DNA from: Planctomycetaceae bacterium
GTDB lineage: Bacteria; Planctomycetota; Planctomycetia; Pirellulales; Pirellulaceae
NCBI GenBank assembly: GCA_018658605.1
Contig: JABHUV010000067.1
Span: forward strand, 1 to 5,802
Direction of reading: 5' to 3'
DNA: 5,802 nt
The notes below the pieces were generated by a model. It saw only the letters and a list, made by a program, of their open reading frames with translations, did no database searches and was not told where the DNA came from. A program made the translations under genes and the position numbers. Positions 1 to 5,782 of this stretch are shown in pieces. Within the stretch, counting starts at the first letter, position 1. Each line of letters opens with the position of its first letter.

Positions 1-318
1 AATAAAACCGAAACCAGCCATCGCGGATGTCGCATTGGGAGTAATCATAATGTTAAAGGCGCGTTCGGGGTGATGTAAATGCAGCAGCAGCGGTTGTGTT
101 TTTAGCCAACCGGACTGGCGCAGCTCGCAGCTTGCCCGAATGGGGAAATACTGACGCTAAAATACAAAAACATCACTGGACTGGGGTGCCTTGTAGTTTT
201 TTAAGTCGATTTTTCAGGTCAATTCTCTTCTCCTCCCGTTTATAGAAAACAAACAACTGTGCATAATAGAAGCCTTATCAACCCAATACGCAGTAACTAG
301 ACACAGCAGGCACTCCTT
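1..318. other. Upstream region without a recognisable intact gene
   Basis: This stretch separates the left edge from the first gene of the sugar cluster. On the minus strand one frame is open from 156 to the left edge (52 codons, bounded upstream by a TAG at 157-159). Its only ATGs lie close to the edge (46-48 and 19-21), so it would be either a gene whose start is unclear or a decayed remnant. I do not recognise its translation. A purine-rich GGAGGAG stands on the minus strand at 230-236, but the frames that follow it close quickly. On the + strand a short frame ends at the TGA at 71-73 and is too short to judge. The right part (about 160-318) is AT-rich and carries the candidate promoter for the cluster. 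Confidence 0.5.
239..267 (+). promoter_or_regulatory. Candidate sigma70-type promoter for the sugar cluster
   Basis: TTTATA (239-244, four of six matches to TTGACA) is followed after exactly 17 bases by CATAAT (262-267, five of six matches to TATAAT). Transcription would start near 274 and leave a leader of about 45 bases before the first gene. Spacing and position are right, but the region is AT-rich, so chance matches are easy. I saw no clear operator palindrome around it. Confidence 0.4.
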
Positions 319-1353
319 ATGATGCAAGCAATCCTTCTTGAAGAACCCAAACACTTTAAATCGATTGAAATCGAAGAAGCAGCAGCTCCCGGACCAGGGG
401 AAGCCTTAGTAGCCGTCCATCGCGTGGGAATCTGCGGTACGGATATTAGTGGGTATCTCGGCAAATTCCCATTTTACAGTTACCCCCGAATTCCCGGTCA
501 CGAGCTTGGGGTTGAAGTGCTTGAGGTGGGGGACGGCAGTGACAACATCAAAGTGGGTGACCGCTGTAGTGTCGAACCGTACATCAATAATCCAGACAGT
601 TTTGCCAGCCAGCAAAGCCGGAGCAATTGTTGTGAAGATCTGGAAGTCCTTGGCGTTCATATCGACGGTGGAATGCGAGAACGGTTCATTGTTCCAACGC
701 GAAAGCTGCACCCGTCGCATGGCGGTCTTGAAATGGAGCAACTCGCTTTAGTCGAAACACTGGCCATTGGATGTCATGCCATAGACCGTGCCAGCCCAGG
801 CGAAGACGATACCGTGCTGATTATCGGAGCAGGACCCATTGGACTCACCTGTGTCGAATTCACTCGACTCACGTCAGCCAAAATGATTGTCATGGACATG
901 AATGAATCCAGACTTGCCTTTTGTCGCGAGCAAATGGGAGTTGAAACCACGATCACCTTTAAAGGTGATGAATCCGAAGAACAAGCAATTCGTGATGCTA
1001 ATCAGGGAAAATTACCGACGATTGTCATTGATGCAACGGGGAATGCTACGAGCATGGCAAATGCCATGAACTACGTTGCCCACACCGGTACACTTGTCTA
1101 TGTCGGCATCACCCTAGGTGAAATTGTTTTCCCTCATCGCTGGCTGCATGCCAAAGAAATGAACCTATTAGCATCAAGAAACGCGTTGCCGAGTGACTTT
1201 ACTCGCATCATTGAGCTCATTGAACAAGGTCGAATTGATACACGCCCTTGGATCACTCACCACACGACACTTCAGGATCTACCGGGAGTCTTCGATTCTT
1301 ATACCCTTCCGGAAACAGGGGTTATCAAAGCGATCGTCTCGATCCAGGATTAG
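319..1353 (+). CDS. Zinc-dependent MDR alcohol dehydrogenase, probable L-galactonate 5-dehydrogenase (LgoD/RspB-like)
   Basis: This 344-residue protein is a medium-chain dehydrogenase/reductase. The N-terminal GroES-like catalytic half has the zinc ligands C39 (in GICGTD), H61-E62 (in PGHE) and E146. The Rossmann half has GAGPIG at 170-175 and an acidic residue, D193, at the end of the second strand, which favours NAD+ over NADP+. A C-terminal ASRNA motif (285-289) followed by an RPWITH-type segment resembles the RspB/LgoD group that oxidises sugar acids. The usual four-cysteine structural zinc lobe is mostly lost: only the C104-C105 end remains. Next to UxaE the best inferred reaction is L-galactonate to D-tagaturonate. 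A 2-keto-3-deoxy-L-fuconate or general polyol dehydrogenase is a possible alternative. Two ATGs stand in tandem (319 and 322). Homologues often start with a single Met before the AI.LEEP segment, so 322 is equally possible. An AGG at 308-310 is the only, weak, ribosome-binding signal. It is the first gene of the cluster. Confidence 0.85.
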   Translation: MMQAILLEEPKHFKSIEIEEAAAPGPGEALVAVHRVGICGTDISGYLGKFPFYSYPRIPGHELGVEVLEVGDGSDNIKVGDRCSVEPYINNPDSFASQQSRSNCCEDLEVLGVHIDGGMRERFIVPTRKLHPSHGGLEMEQLALVETLAIGCHAIDRASPGEDDTVLIIGAGPIGLTCVEFTRLTSAKMIVMDMNESRLAFCREQMGVETTITFKGDESEEQAIRDANQGKLPTIVIDATGNATSMANAMNYVAHTGTLVYVGITLGEIVFPHRWLHAKEMNLLASRNALPSDFTRIIELIEQGRIDTRPWITHHTTLQDLPGVFDSYTLPETGVIKAIVSIQD

Positions 1354-1414
1354 CCTCCTCACCAACATTCACTTCCATCATCACTCATTTTACCCCCCCC
1401 GAAAAACACTCCCC

Positions 1415-1420
1415 AAGGAA
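1415..1420 (+). promoter_or_regulatory. Ribosome binding site of the TIM-barrel gene
   Basis: AAGGAA lies five bases before the ATG at 1426. It is the clearest Shine-Dalgarno match among the first three genes and fixes the start of the isomerase. Confidence 0.6.
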
Positions 1421-1425
1421 TCGTT

Positions 1426-2244
1426 ATGCCCAAGTCATGTGTGACCATCAGCCTCGTAGAGGCAGCACGAGGTGGCCCGTTTATTTTATGGGACGGTCTT
1501 GAAAAAGGTTGTCAAACTGCCAAAGAGCTTGGCTTTGATGCTGTCGAAGTTTTTTCTCTGGGACCGGACCAGGTTGACTCTTCGGAATTGGATAAGCTGC
1601 TCAAAGATCATGAACTTGAACTTGCCGCTGTCGGTACCGGAGCGGGAATGGTGCAACACGGATTATCGCTTACCTCGACATGCAGCGAACAGCGTGCCGA
1701 AGCAAAAACGTTTATCAAGCGAATCATTGATATGGGAGGACGCTTTGGTGCCGGGGCCATCCTAGGCTCGATGCAGGGTCGCTGGGGCGATGACCTTAAT
1801 AAACAGGACGCACTGACGTTGTTGGCCGAGGCTTGTGCGGAATTAGGTGAATACGCACGACAATACAACACCCCTTTCATCTACGAACACCTGAATCGAT
1901 ACGAAACCAACCTCTGTAATACGGTCGCCCAAAGCGTTCAATTTTTAAGTCGACTTGGTGACGATCATAACGTTGTCATCCTAGCAGACCTGTTTCATAT
2001 GAACATTGAAGAGGTCTGCATTGCGGAGGGAATTCGTGATGGAAAGGGTCTGATCGGACACATCCACTTTGTCGACTCGAATCGCCGACCCGCCGGTTTG
2101 GGACATATGGATTGGAACTCTATTGCCGCTGCCATCAAGGAAATCGGGTATGAGGGCTACATCAGTGCGGAAGCACTACCCTATCCGAGTGAATTCGAAG
2201 CAGCAAAACAAACCATCCAGTCCTACAATAAATATTTCAGTTAA
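1426..2244 (+). CDS. Xylose-isomerase-like TIM-barrel sugar epimerase/isomerase (D-tagatose 3-epimerase type)
   Basis: This 272-residue single-domain protein belongs to the AP-endonuclease-2/xylose-isomerase-like TIM-barrel superfamily (PF01261). The full metal site is visible: E154 (in YEHLNRYE), D188 (in ADLFHMN), H214 (in GHIHF) and E249 (in SAEALPYP). Their spacing (34, 26, 35) almost matches that of D-tagatose/D-psicose 3-epimerases, and the accessory residues E160, H191 and R220 sit where those enzymes hold substrate. Length is normal for the family. The expected chemistry is metal-assisted proton transfer on a keto sugar or keto sugar acid (epimerisation, or aldose-ketose exchange as in hydroxypyruvate isomerase); the substrate cannot be read from the sequence. 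It starts 72 bases after the MDR gene and ends 50 bases before uxaE, so it is probably co-transcribed. Its step in the proposed L-galactose route is unclear because UxaE already supplies the epimerase. Confidence 0.85.
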   Translation: MPKSCVTISLVEAARGGPFILWDGLEKGCQTAKELGFDAVEVFSLGPDQVDSSELDKLLKDHELELAAVGTGAGMVQHGLSLTSTCSEQRAEAKTFIKRIIDMGGRFGAGAILGSMQGRWGDDLNKQDALTLLAEACAELGEYARQYNTPFIYEHLNRYETNLCNTVAQSVQFLSRLGDDHNVVILADLFHMNIEEVCIAEGIRDGKGLIGHIHFVDSNRRPAGLGHMDWNSIAAAIKEIGYEGYISAEALPYPSEFEAAKQTIQSYNKYFS

Positions 2245-2294
2245 CTCGTCTTCAATTCAATCCTTCTTGTACTGAAACCAGAAAGCAGCCAATC

Positions 2295-3578
2295 GTGTCA
2301 GAAACTTCACTTCCTCAACCACTCTGTCTGGGGCTGGAACCCAGCTTTGGATTTGGCGACCGCACCGGTGTCGCAACCGCCGGTCATGTTGCTTCCATGC
2401 AACGTGCTGGCAGTGGGATCCTACCCATCTTTCCTCAACAATCCATTCGTGAAATGGCGCGTACGTCCCGTACTCCCGCCGACGTCATGAACGACGCTCT
2501 GCTGGGAATGGTGAACTCGGGTTGGACGGGAGTCACAGGTGCGGATGCCGATCACCTCAAAACGATAGAAGACGTCGATGTCACTGCGGCCGTGGGGTTT
2601 ACTTTCTTCACGATTGATCCTTCCGATTTTGTCGATGCTCAGGCAGATAATTACGATGAACAAACGCTGCGGACAAAATACGGGGAAATCTCCGAACAGG
2701 TCGGCTGGGTTCATAAATATCAAGGCAAGCAAGTTACGTTGAATAATGGCACAATCATCGACCTCAATGAAGAAGCCTGTCTGCGAGCTGCGGTCAAATA
2801 CGGCTCTTCGCTCAATCATGCTCTACAGCTGTCTGCCTATATTGCCGAAGTACAGGAAGCTGCACAACGCGATTACGAAATCGAGCTCAGTGTTGATGAA
2901 ACCGACCAACCCACAACTCTGGCTGAACATTACATCATTGCCGATCAATGTCTCAACCATGGTATGAAACTGGTGAGTTTAGCTCCCCGTTTTATCGGTG
3001 AATTTGAAAAGGGAGTCGACTTTATCGGTGATCTGGGCGCTTTGGAAGAATCCCTGAACGATCATGCCGAGTTGGCCCGACAACTGGGACCTTACAAACT
3101 ATCGCTACACTCGGGCTCGGACAAACTATCCATGTACCGCTTGCTGTCCAAAGCAACTCAAGGCTTATGGCATGTAAAAACGGCGGGCACAAGTTATTTG
3201 GAAGCTTTACGTGTCGTTGCACTTCACGAAAAAGATCTTTTCCGGGAGATCGTTGACTACTCACGAGAGCGATATAATACAGACAAGGCAACCTATCACG
3301 TACACGCCACGCTGGAAATGGTTTCTGCTCCTAGTGAAATTGAATCGGATATCGAGCTACAGCGGGAGTATTTGGAATTATGGGATGACGTCCCTCAGGG
3401 AAAGGGCTTTACAAAACCCGGTCGCCAAATCCTGCACTGCACCTTTGGTAGTGTGCTGACACACGAAAAATATGGTCCGTTGGTCGCCGATATCCTGCGA
3501 CAACATCCTGACACCTATACGCAAGTTCTCGATGATCATTTCACTCGTCATCTGGAAGCACTGCAAGCCGGCATGTAA
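2295..3578 (+). CDS. uxaE: Tagaturonate epimerase UxaE (D-tagaturonate to D-fructuronate)
   Basis: This 427-residue protein carries conserved UxaE family segments in order: GFGDR (19-23, in a SFGFGDRTG context), SVDETD (199-204) followed by PTT..EHY (206-213), LAPRFIGEFEKGVD (229-242), YKLSLHSGSDK (267-277), HVKTAGTSYLEALR (from H293) and TYHVHA (333-338). The family, characterised in Thermotoga, interconverts D-tagaturonate and D-fructuronate in cytoplasmic hexuronate catabolism and replaces the UxaB/UxaA branch. H272, H335, H337 and the acidic SVDETD cluster are plausible metal or catalytic residues, but that assignment is inference. The start is GTG; the conserved N-terminal segment begins about 12 residues later, and there is no strong Shine-Dalgarno (only a purine-rich run near 2280-2285). 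It lies between the TIM-barrel gene and the aldo/keto reductase and pins the pathway to a tagaturonate intermediate. Confidence 0.9.
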   Translation: MSETSLPQPLCLGLEPSFGFGDRTGVATAGHVASMQRAGSGILPIFPQQSIREMARTSRTPADVMNDALLGMVNSGWTGVTGADADHLKTIEDVDVTAAVGFTFFTIDPSDFVDAQADNYDEQTLRTKYGEISEQVGWVHKYQGKQVTLNNGTIIDLNEEACLRAAVKYGSSLNHALQLSAYIAEVQEAAQRDYEIELSVDETDQPTTLAEHYIIADQCLNHGMKLVSLAPRFIGEFEKGVDFIGDLGALEESLNDHAELARQLGPYKLSLHSGSDKLSMYRLLSKATQGLWHVKTAGTSYLEALRVVALHEKDLFREIVDYSRERYNTDKATYHVHATLEMVSAPSEIESDIELQREYLELWDDVPQGKGFTKPGRQILHCTFGSVLTHEKYGPLVADILRQHPDTYTQVLDDHFTRHLEALQAGM

Positions 3579-3582
3579 TTAA

Positions 3583-3595
3583 CCCAAGTCTTGGG
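3583..3595. repeat. Perfect 13-base palindrome after uxaE
   Basis: CCCAAG and CTTGGG flank a single T, five to seventeen bases after the uxaE stop. As RNA it could form a five-pair stem with a three-base loop. No T-run follows, so it does not look like an intrinsic terminator. It could be a small operator, an mRNA-stabilising hairpin, or chance. Confidence 0.35.
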
Positions 3596-3640
3596 ACCCA
3601 ACACCGAACGAATGGATTAGTTTGTATCGATTTGGTTAAA

Positions 3641-3645
3641 AGAGG
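3641..3645 (+). promoter_or_regulatory. Ribosome binding site of the aldo/keto reductase gene
   Basis: AGAGG sits six bases before the ATG at 3652. It supports this start over the next in-frame Met (codon 11), which would remove the conserved LGNT opening of the family. Confidence 0.55.
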
Positions 3646-3651
3646 CGACTT

Positions 3652-4620
3652 ATGAAACACCGACATCTCGGTAATACGGACATGGATTTATCCGTCGTCA
3701 GTTACGGAGCTTCATCGCTTGGAGCGGAATTTCGCAGCGTCGATGTGGATGAAGCGCTTGCCGCAGTCCCCGCTGCAATTGAATGTGGCATGAACTTCAT
3801 TGACACGTCTCCCTACTATGGTCGAGGCAGCGGCGAGGTCCTGCTCGGGATCGCGCTGAAAGACATTCCCCGTGACCAATACTACCTCGGCACAAAACTA
3901 GGAAGATATCATGCGGCCCATTTTGATTTCTCAGCTAAACGAGTCGTTGAGAGTGTCGACGTCAGCCTGCATCGCTTGGGCACAGATTACCTCGATGTGA
4001 TTCTCTGTCACGATATTGAATTCGTCGAACGCCAACAAATCGTCGATGAAACACTGCCCGCTCTTCGCAAAATTCAACAGCAGGGAAAAGTCCGCTATGT
4101 TGGAATCTCGGGTTATCCCATGAGTAACTTTAAGTTCATCCTCGACCAAACGGATCTGGATGTCGTCCTTAGTTACAACCATTATACGTTACAAAATACT
4201 ATGTTTAATGATCTCGTACCCTACCTAGAAAGCAAAGGGGTCGGCATTATCAACGCGGCACCCTTCTCTGCTCGACTCCTGACCAATGCACCCTTGCCGC
4301 CTTGGCACAAAGCAACTCCTCTCATCCGAGAAACCTGTCAAAAAGCAGCCCAACATAGCGAGTCAGCTGGGGTGGATATTGCTCAACTCGCCTTGCAGTT
4401 CTCCATCGCCAACCCCAACATCACAACCTGTGTCACTGGCTCTGCAAACCAGAACAGAATCCGACAATGGGCTGAATGGGCTGAAACACCTCTGGACCAG
4501 CAACTTTTGCAAGAGGTGCAGAAAATCCTCGAACCCATTCACAATTGGTTCTATATCGAAGGTCGACCGGAAAACAATGATCCGCAACCGACATCACGGG
4601 AAGAATGTCATGGCTCTTAG
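3652..4620 (+). CDS. Aldo/keto reductase, probable L-galactose (or L-fucose) 1-dehydrogenase
   Basis: This 322-residue protein has the (beta/alpha)8 aldo/keto reductase fold and the full catalytic tetrad D51, Y56, K82 and H120. The opening RHLGNT, the FIDTSPYYG segment (49-57), TKLGRY (81-86) and CHDIEF (119-124) closely recall plant and bacterial L-galactose dehydrogenases and bacterial L-fucose dehydrogenases, and the length agrees. These enzymes oxidise the anomeric carbon of L-galactose or its 6-deoxy form L-fucose with NAD(P)+ and release the aldonolactone. The following lactonase gene overlaps its end, which fits that product. UxaE nearby favours L-galactose over L-fucose, because only the C6-hydroxylated sugar can lead to tagaturonate. 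L-fucose, D-arabinose or pyridoxal activity cannot be excluded from sequence. The gene starts 73 bases after uxaE and is probably in the same transcript. Confidence 0.85.
   Translation: MKHRHLGNTDMDLSVVSYGASSLGAEFRSVDVDEALAAVPAAIECGMNFIDTSPYYGRGSGEVLLGIALKDIPRDQYYLGTKLGRYHAAHFDFSAKRVVESVDVSLHRLGTDYLDVILCHDIEFVERQQIVDETLPALRKIQQQGKVRYVGISGYPMSNFKFILDQTDLDVVLSYNHYTLQNTMFNDLVPYLESKGVGIINAAPFSARLLTNAPLPPWHKATPLIRETCQKAAQHSESAGVDIAQLALQFSIANPNITTCVTGSANQNRIRQWAEWAETPLDQQLLQEVQKILEPIHNWFYIEGRPENNDPQPTSREECHGS
4598..4603 (+). promoter_or_regulatory. Internal ribosome binding site of the lactonase gene
   Basis: GGGAAG lies six bases before the ATG at 4610, inside the last codons of the aldo/keto reductase gene. 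It decides the start: the lactonase frame is open further upstream to 4286, but those 108 codons overlap the reductase gene in another frame and look non-coding, while the ATG at 4610 directly precedes the family's HxH motif. Confidence 0.5.
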
Positions 4621-5476
4621 AATCGATGCCCACCAACACTTTTGGGATTTATCGCACACCGAATTCGATTATGATTGGGTCAAAACCGATCAACTTGCCG
4701 CAATTAATGAGACTTTCCTACCCGAACATCTCCAGCCACATCTTGCATCCACCCACATCGACCACAGTGTTGTTGTACAAACGCAACACAAACTAGCCGA
4801 GAACCAATGGGCTTTGAATCTCGCCAGGAAAAACCCATTTATTGCCGGTGTCGTCGGTTGGGTCGACTTATCCTCGACCGCATGCGAAGAACATATCTTA
4901 GCCCTCAAAGAAAATCCGAAGTTCGTTGGTATCCGGCATGTTACGCAGGATGAACCGGATGACGATTTTATCGTTGGGGATCTGATCCTCCGCGGACTGG
5001 CCGTTCTTGAGAAACATACCGTGCCATTCGATCTGCTATTTTACGTGCAACACTTAAAACACGCCGTCAAGCTGGGAAGGACATTCCCGAATCTCCCGCT
5101 GGTAATCGACCATTTGGCCAAACCCACAATCAAGACAGGTGAAATATCAGACTGGGCGTCCGACCTACGTGCTGCGGCACAGTTTTCCAACATCCACTGT
5201 AAACTTTCCGGACTCATTACCGAAGCAACATGGAATGAATGGACCCCCGCAGACTTGCGCCCCTACATCGAAACGGCATTGGAGGCCTTTGGTCCACGCC
5301 GCTGTATGTTTGGATCGGATTGGCCAGTCTGTAAACTAGCTGGAAGTTATGAACAAGTTTACGGTGCACTGATGGAAGTCGTTGAAGATCTTTCCCTCGA
5401 TGAGCAGGATTGGATTCTGGGAAAAACAGCAACCGAATTTTATCAACTCAAATTAGAGAACCCACATCTTCCTTAA
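4610..5476 (+). CDS. Amidohydrolase-family sugar lactonase (COG3618), probable L-galactono-/L-fucono-lactonase
   Basis: This 288-residue protein is an amidohydrolase-2 TIM barrel. It has the strand-1 pair H8/H10 (in IDAHQHFW), GIRH with H110 followed by QDEPDDDF, H168 (in VIDHLAKP), a KLSGL segment (198-202) and the late catalytic aspartate D237 in GSDWPVC. These are marks of the COG3618 lactonase group, which includes L-fuconolactonase, L-rhamnonolactonase and the L-galactono-1,5-lactonase of Bacteroides. It would open the lactone made by the aldo/keto reductase to the free aldonate in the cytoplasm. The two genes overlap by 11 bases (4610-4620), suggesting translational coupling. The start at 4610 gives the normal family length, and the frame open upstream is not used in this call. 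Substrate choice between L-galactono- and L-fuconolactone is inferred from UxaE and the MDR enzyme. It is the last gene of the cluster. Confidence 0.88.
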   Translation: MALRIDAHQHFWDLSHTEFDYDWVKTDQLAAINETFLPEHLQPHLASTHIDHSVVVQTQHKLAENQWALNLARKNPFIAGVVGWVDLSSTACEEHILALKENPKFVGIRHVTQDEPDDDFIVGDLILRGLAVLEKHTVPFDLLFYVQHLKHAVKLGRTFPNLPLVIDHLAKPTIKTGEISDWASDLRAAAQFSNIHCKLSGLITEATWNEWTPADLRPYIETALEAFGPRRCMFGSDWPVCKLAGSYEQVYGALMEVVEDLSLDEQDWILGKTATEFYQLKLENPHLP

Positions 5477-5584
5477 TCAGCACACCTTCCTTCGGAACAC
5501 CCAATTTAGCTGAAATCCACCCCGCAGTCCCTGTTAAACTCATTGCTGCGATTCTAGGTTACAGTAATCAAAATCCAAATGGGG

Positions 5585-5604
5585 TCAGTTTTGATGTTAA
5601 CTGA
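5585..5604. other. Weak hairpin between the cluster and the convergent tRNA
   Basis: TCAGTT (5585-5590) and AACTGA (5599-5604) can pair across eight bases. Neither strand shows a convincing U-run after it. It sits between two convergent transcription units, where a bidirectional terminator would be expected, but the stem is short and AT-rich. The rest of 5477-5634 shows no other terminator that I can support. Confidence 0.2.
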
Positions 5605-5628
5605 GGCAGAGGCACCCGCACACCCGCA
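5603..5628. repeat. Back-to-back short tandem duplications beside the tRNA
   Basis: GAGGCA occurs twice in a row (5603-5614) and runs directly into CACCCGCA, also twice in a row (5613-5628). The block lies just past the 3' end of the tRNA-Leu gene. It may be replication slippage; no copy of the tRNA 3' end is seen here. Confidence 0.5.
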
Positions 5629-5634
5629 AGAAAG

Positions 5635-5718
5635 TAGCCGAGGCGGGACTCGAACCCGCACGTCCGTGAGGACACAGGATTTTAAGTCCTGAGCGTCTGC
5701 CAGTTCCGCCACTCGGCC
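5635..5718 (-). tRNA. tRNA-Leu (anticodon UAA)
   Basis: The reverse complement folds as a class II tRNA of 84 nucleotides. The acceptor stem GGCCGAG pairs with CTCGGCT, with a G-U wobble at the first pair. The D arm is GCG...CGC. The anticodon stem CAGGA/TCCTG encloses the loop CTTAAAA, placing anticodon TAA at 5682-5684. A long variable arm (GTCC/GGAC) and the T arm GCGGG-TTCGAGT-CCCGC follow. Discriminator A73 agrees with leucine identity. CCA is not encoded (CTT follows), so it must be added by nucleotidyltransferase. It is transcribed toward the sugar cluster and decodes UUA and, by wobble, UUG. Confidence 0.95.
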
Positions 5719-5753
5719 ATAGTGCGTTAACGTTATTGGCTGATAGAAAAACT

Positions 5754-5782
5754 ATCTTAACCTACCCACACAGTTTCTCCAA
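5754..5782 (-). promoter_or_regulatory. Candidate promoter of the tRNA-Leu gene
   Basis: Read on the minus strand, TTGGAG (5777-5782) is followed after 17 bases by TAAGAT (5754-5759), 35 bases ahead of the first tRNA nucleotide. Spacing and position fit a sigma70-type promoter, but the hexamers match consensus only in part (three and four of six). Confidence 0.35.

Noticed and set aside
406..741. Minus-strand open frame inside the MDR gene, and similar antisense or shifted frames in the other four genes
   Set aside because: They are shadows of strongly supported + strand genes, with no recognisable domains and no independent start signals.
4286..4609. 108-codon upstream extension of the lactonase frame
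   Set aside because: It lies wholly inside the reductase gene in another frame, its translation has no family character, and the ATG at 4610 with GGGAAG ahead of it gives the usual lactonase N-terminus.
319..5476. L-fucose catabolic cluster as the primary call
   Set aside because: The reductase and lactonase fit L-fucose equally well, but no fuconate dehydratase or KDF aldolase is present and UxaE needs a hexuronate such as tagaturonate; kept only as an alternative.
5487..5497. TTCC-TTC-GGAA mini-hairpin just after the lactonase as a terminator
   Set aside because: The stem is only four pairs and no T-run follows, so it cannot be supported as an intrinsic terminator.
5410..5604. 64-codon + strand frame across the end of the lactonase gene and into the spacer
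   Set aside because: Half of it overlaps the lactonase in another frame, it shows no recognisable motif and has no ribosome binding site.
5635..5718. tRNA-Leu 3' end as an occupied attachment site
   Set aside because: No direct repeat of the tRNA end, integrase gene or mobile-element gene is visible in the window.
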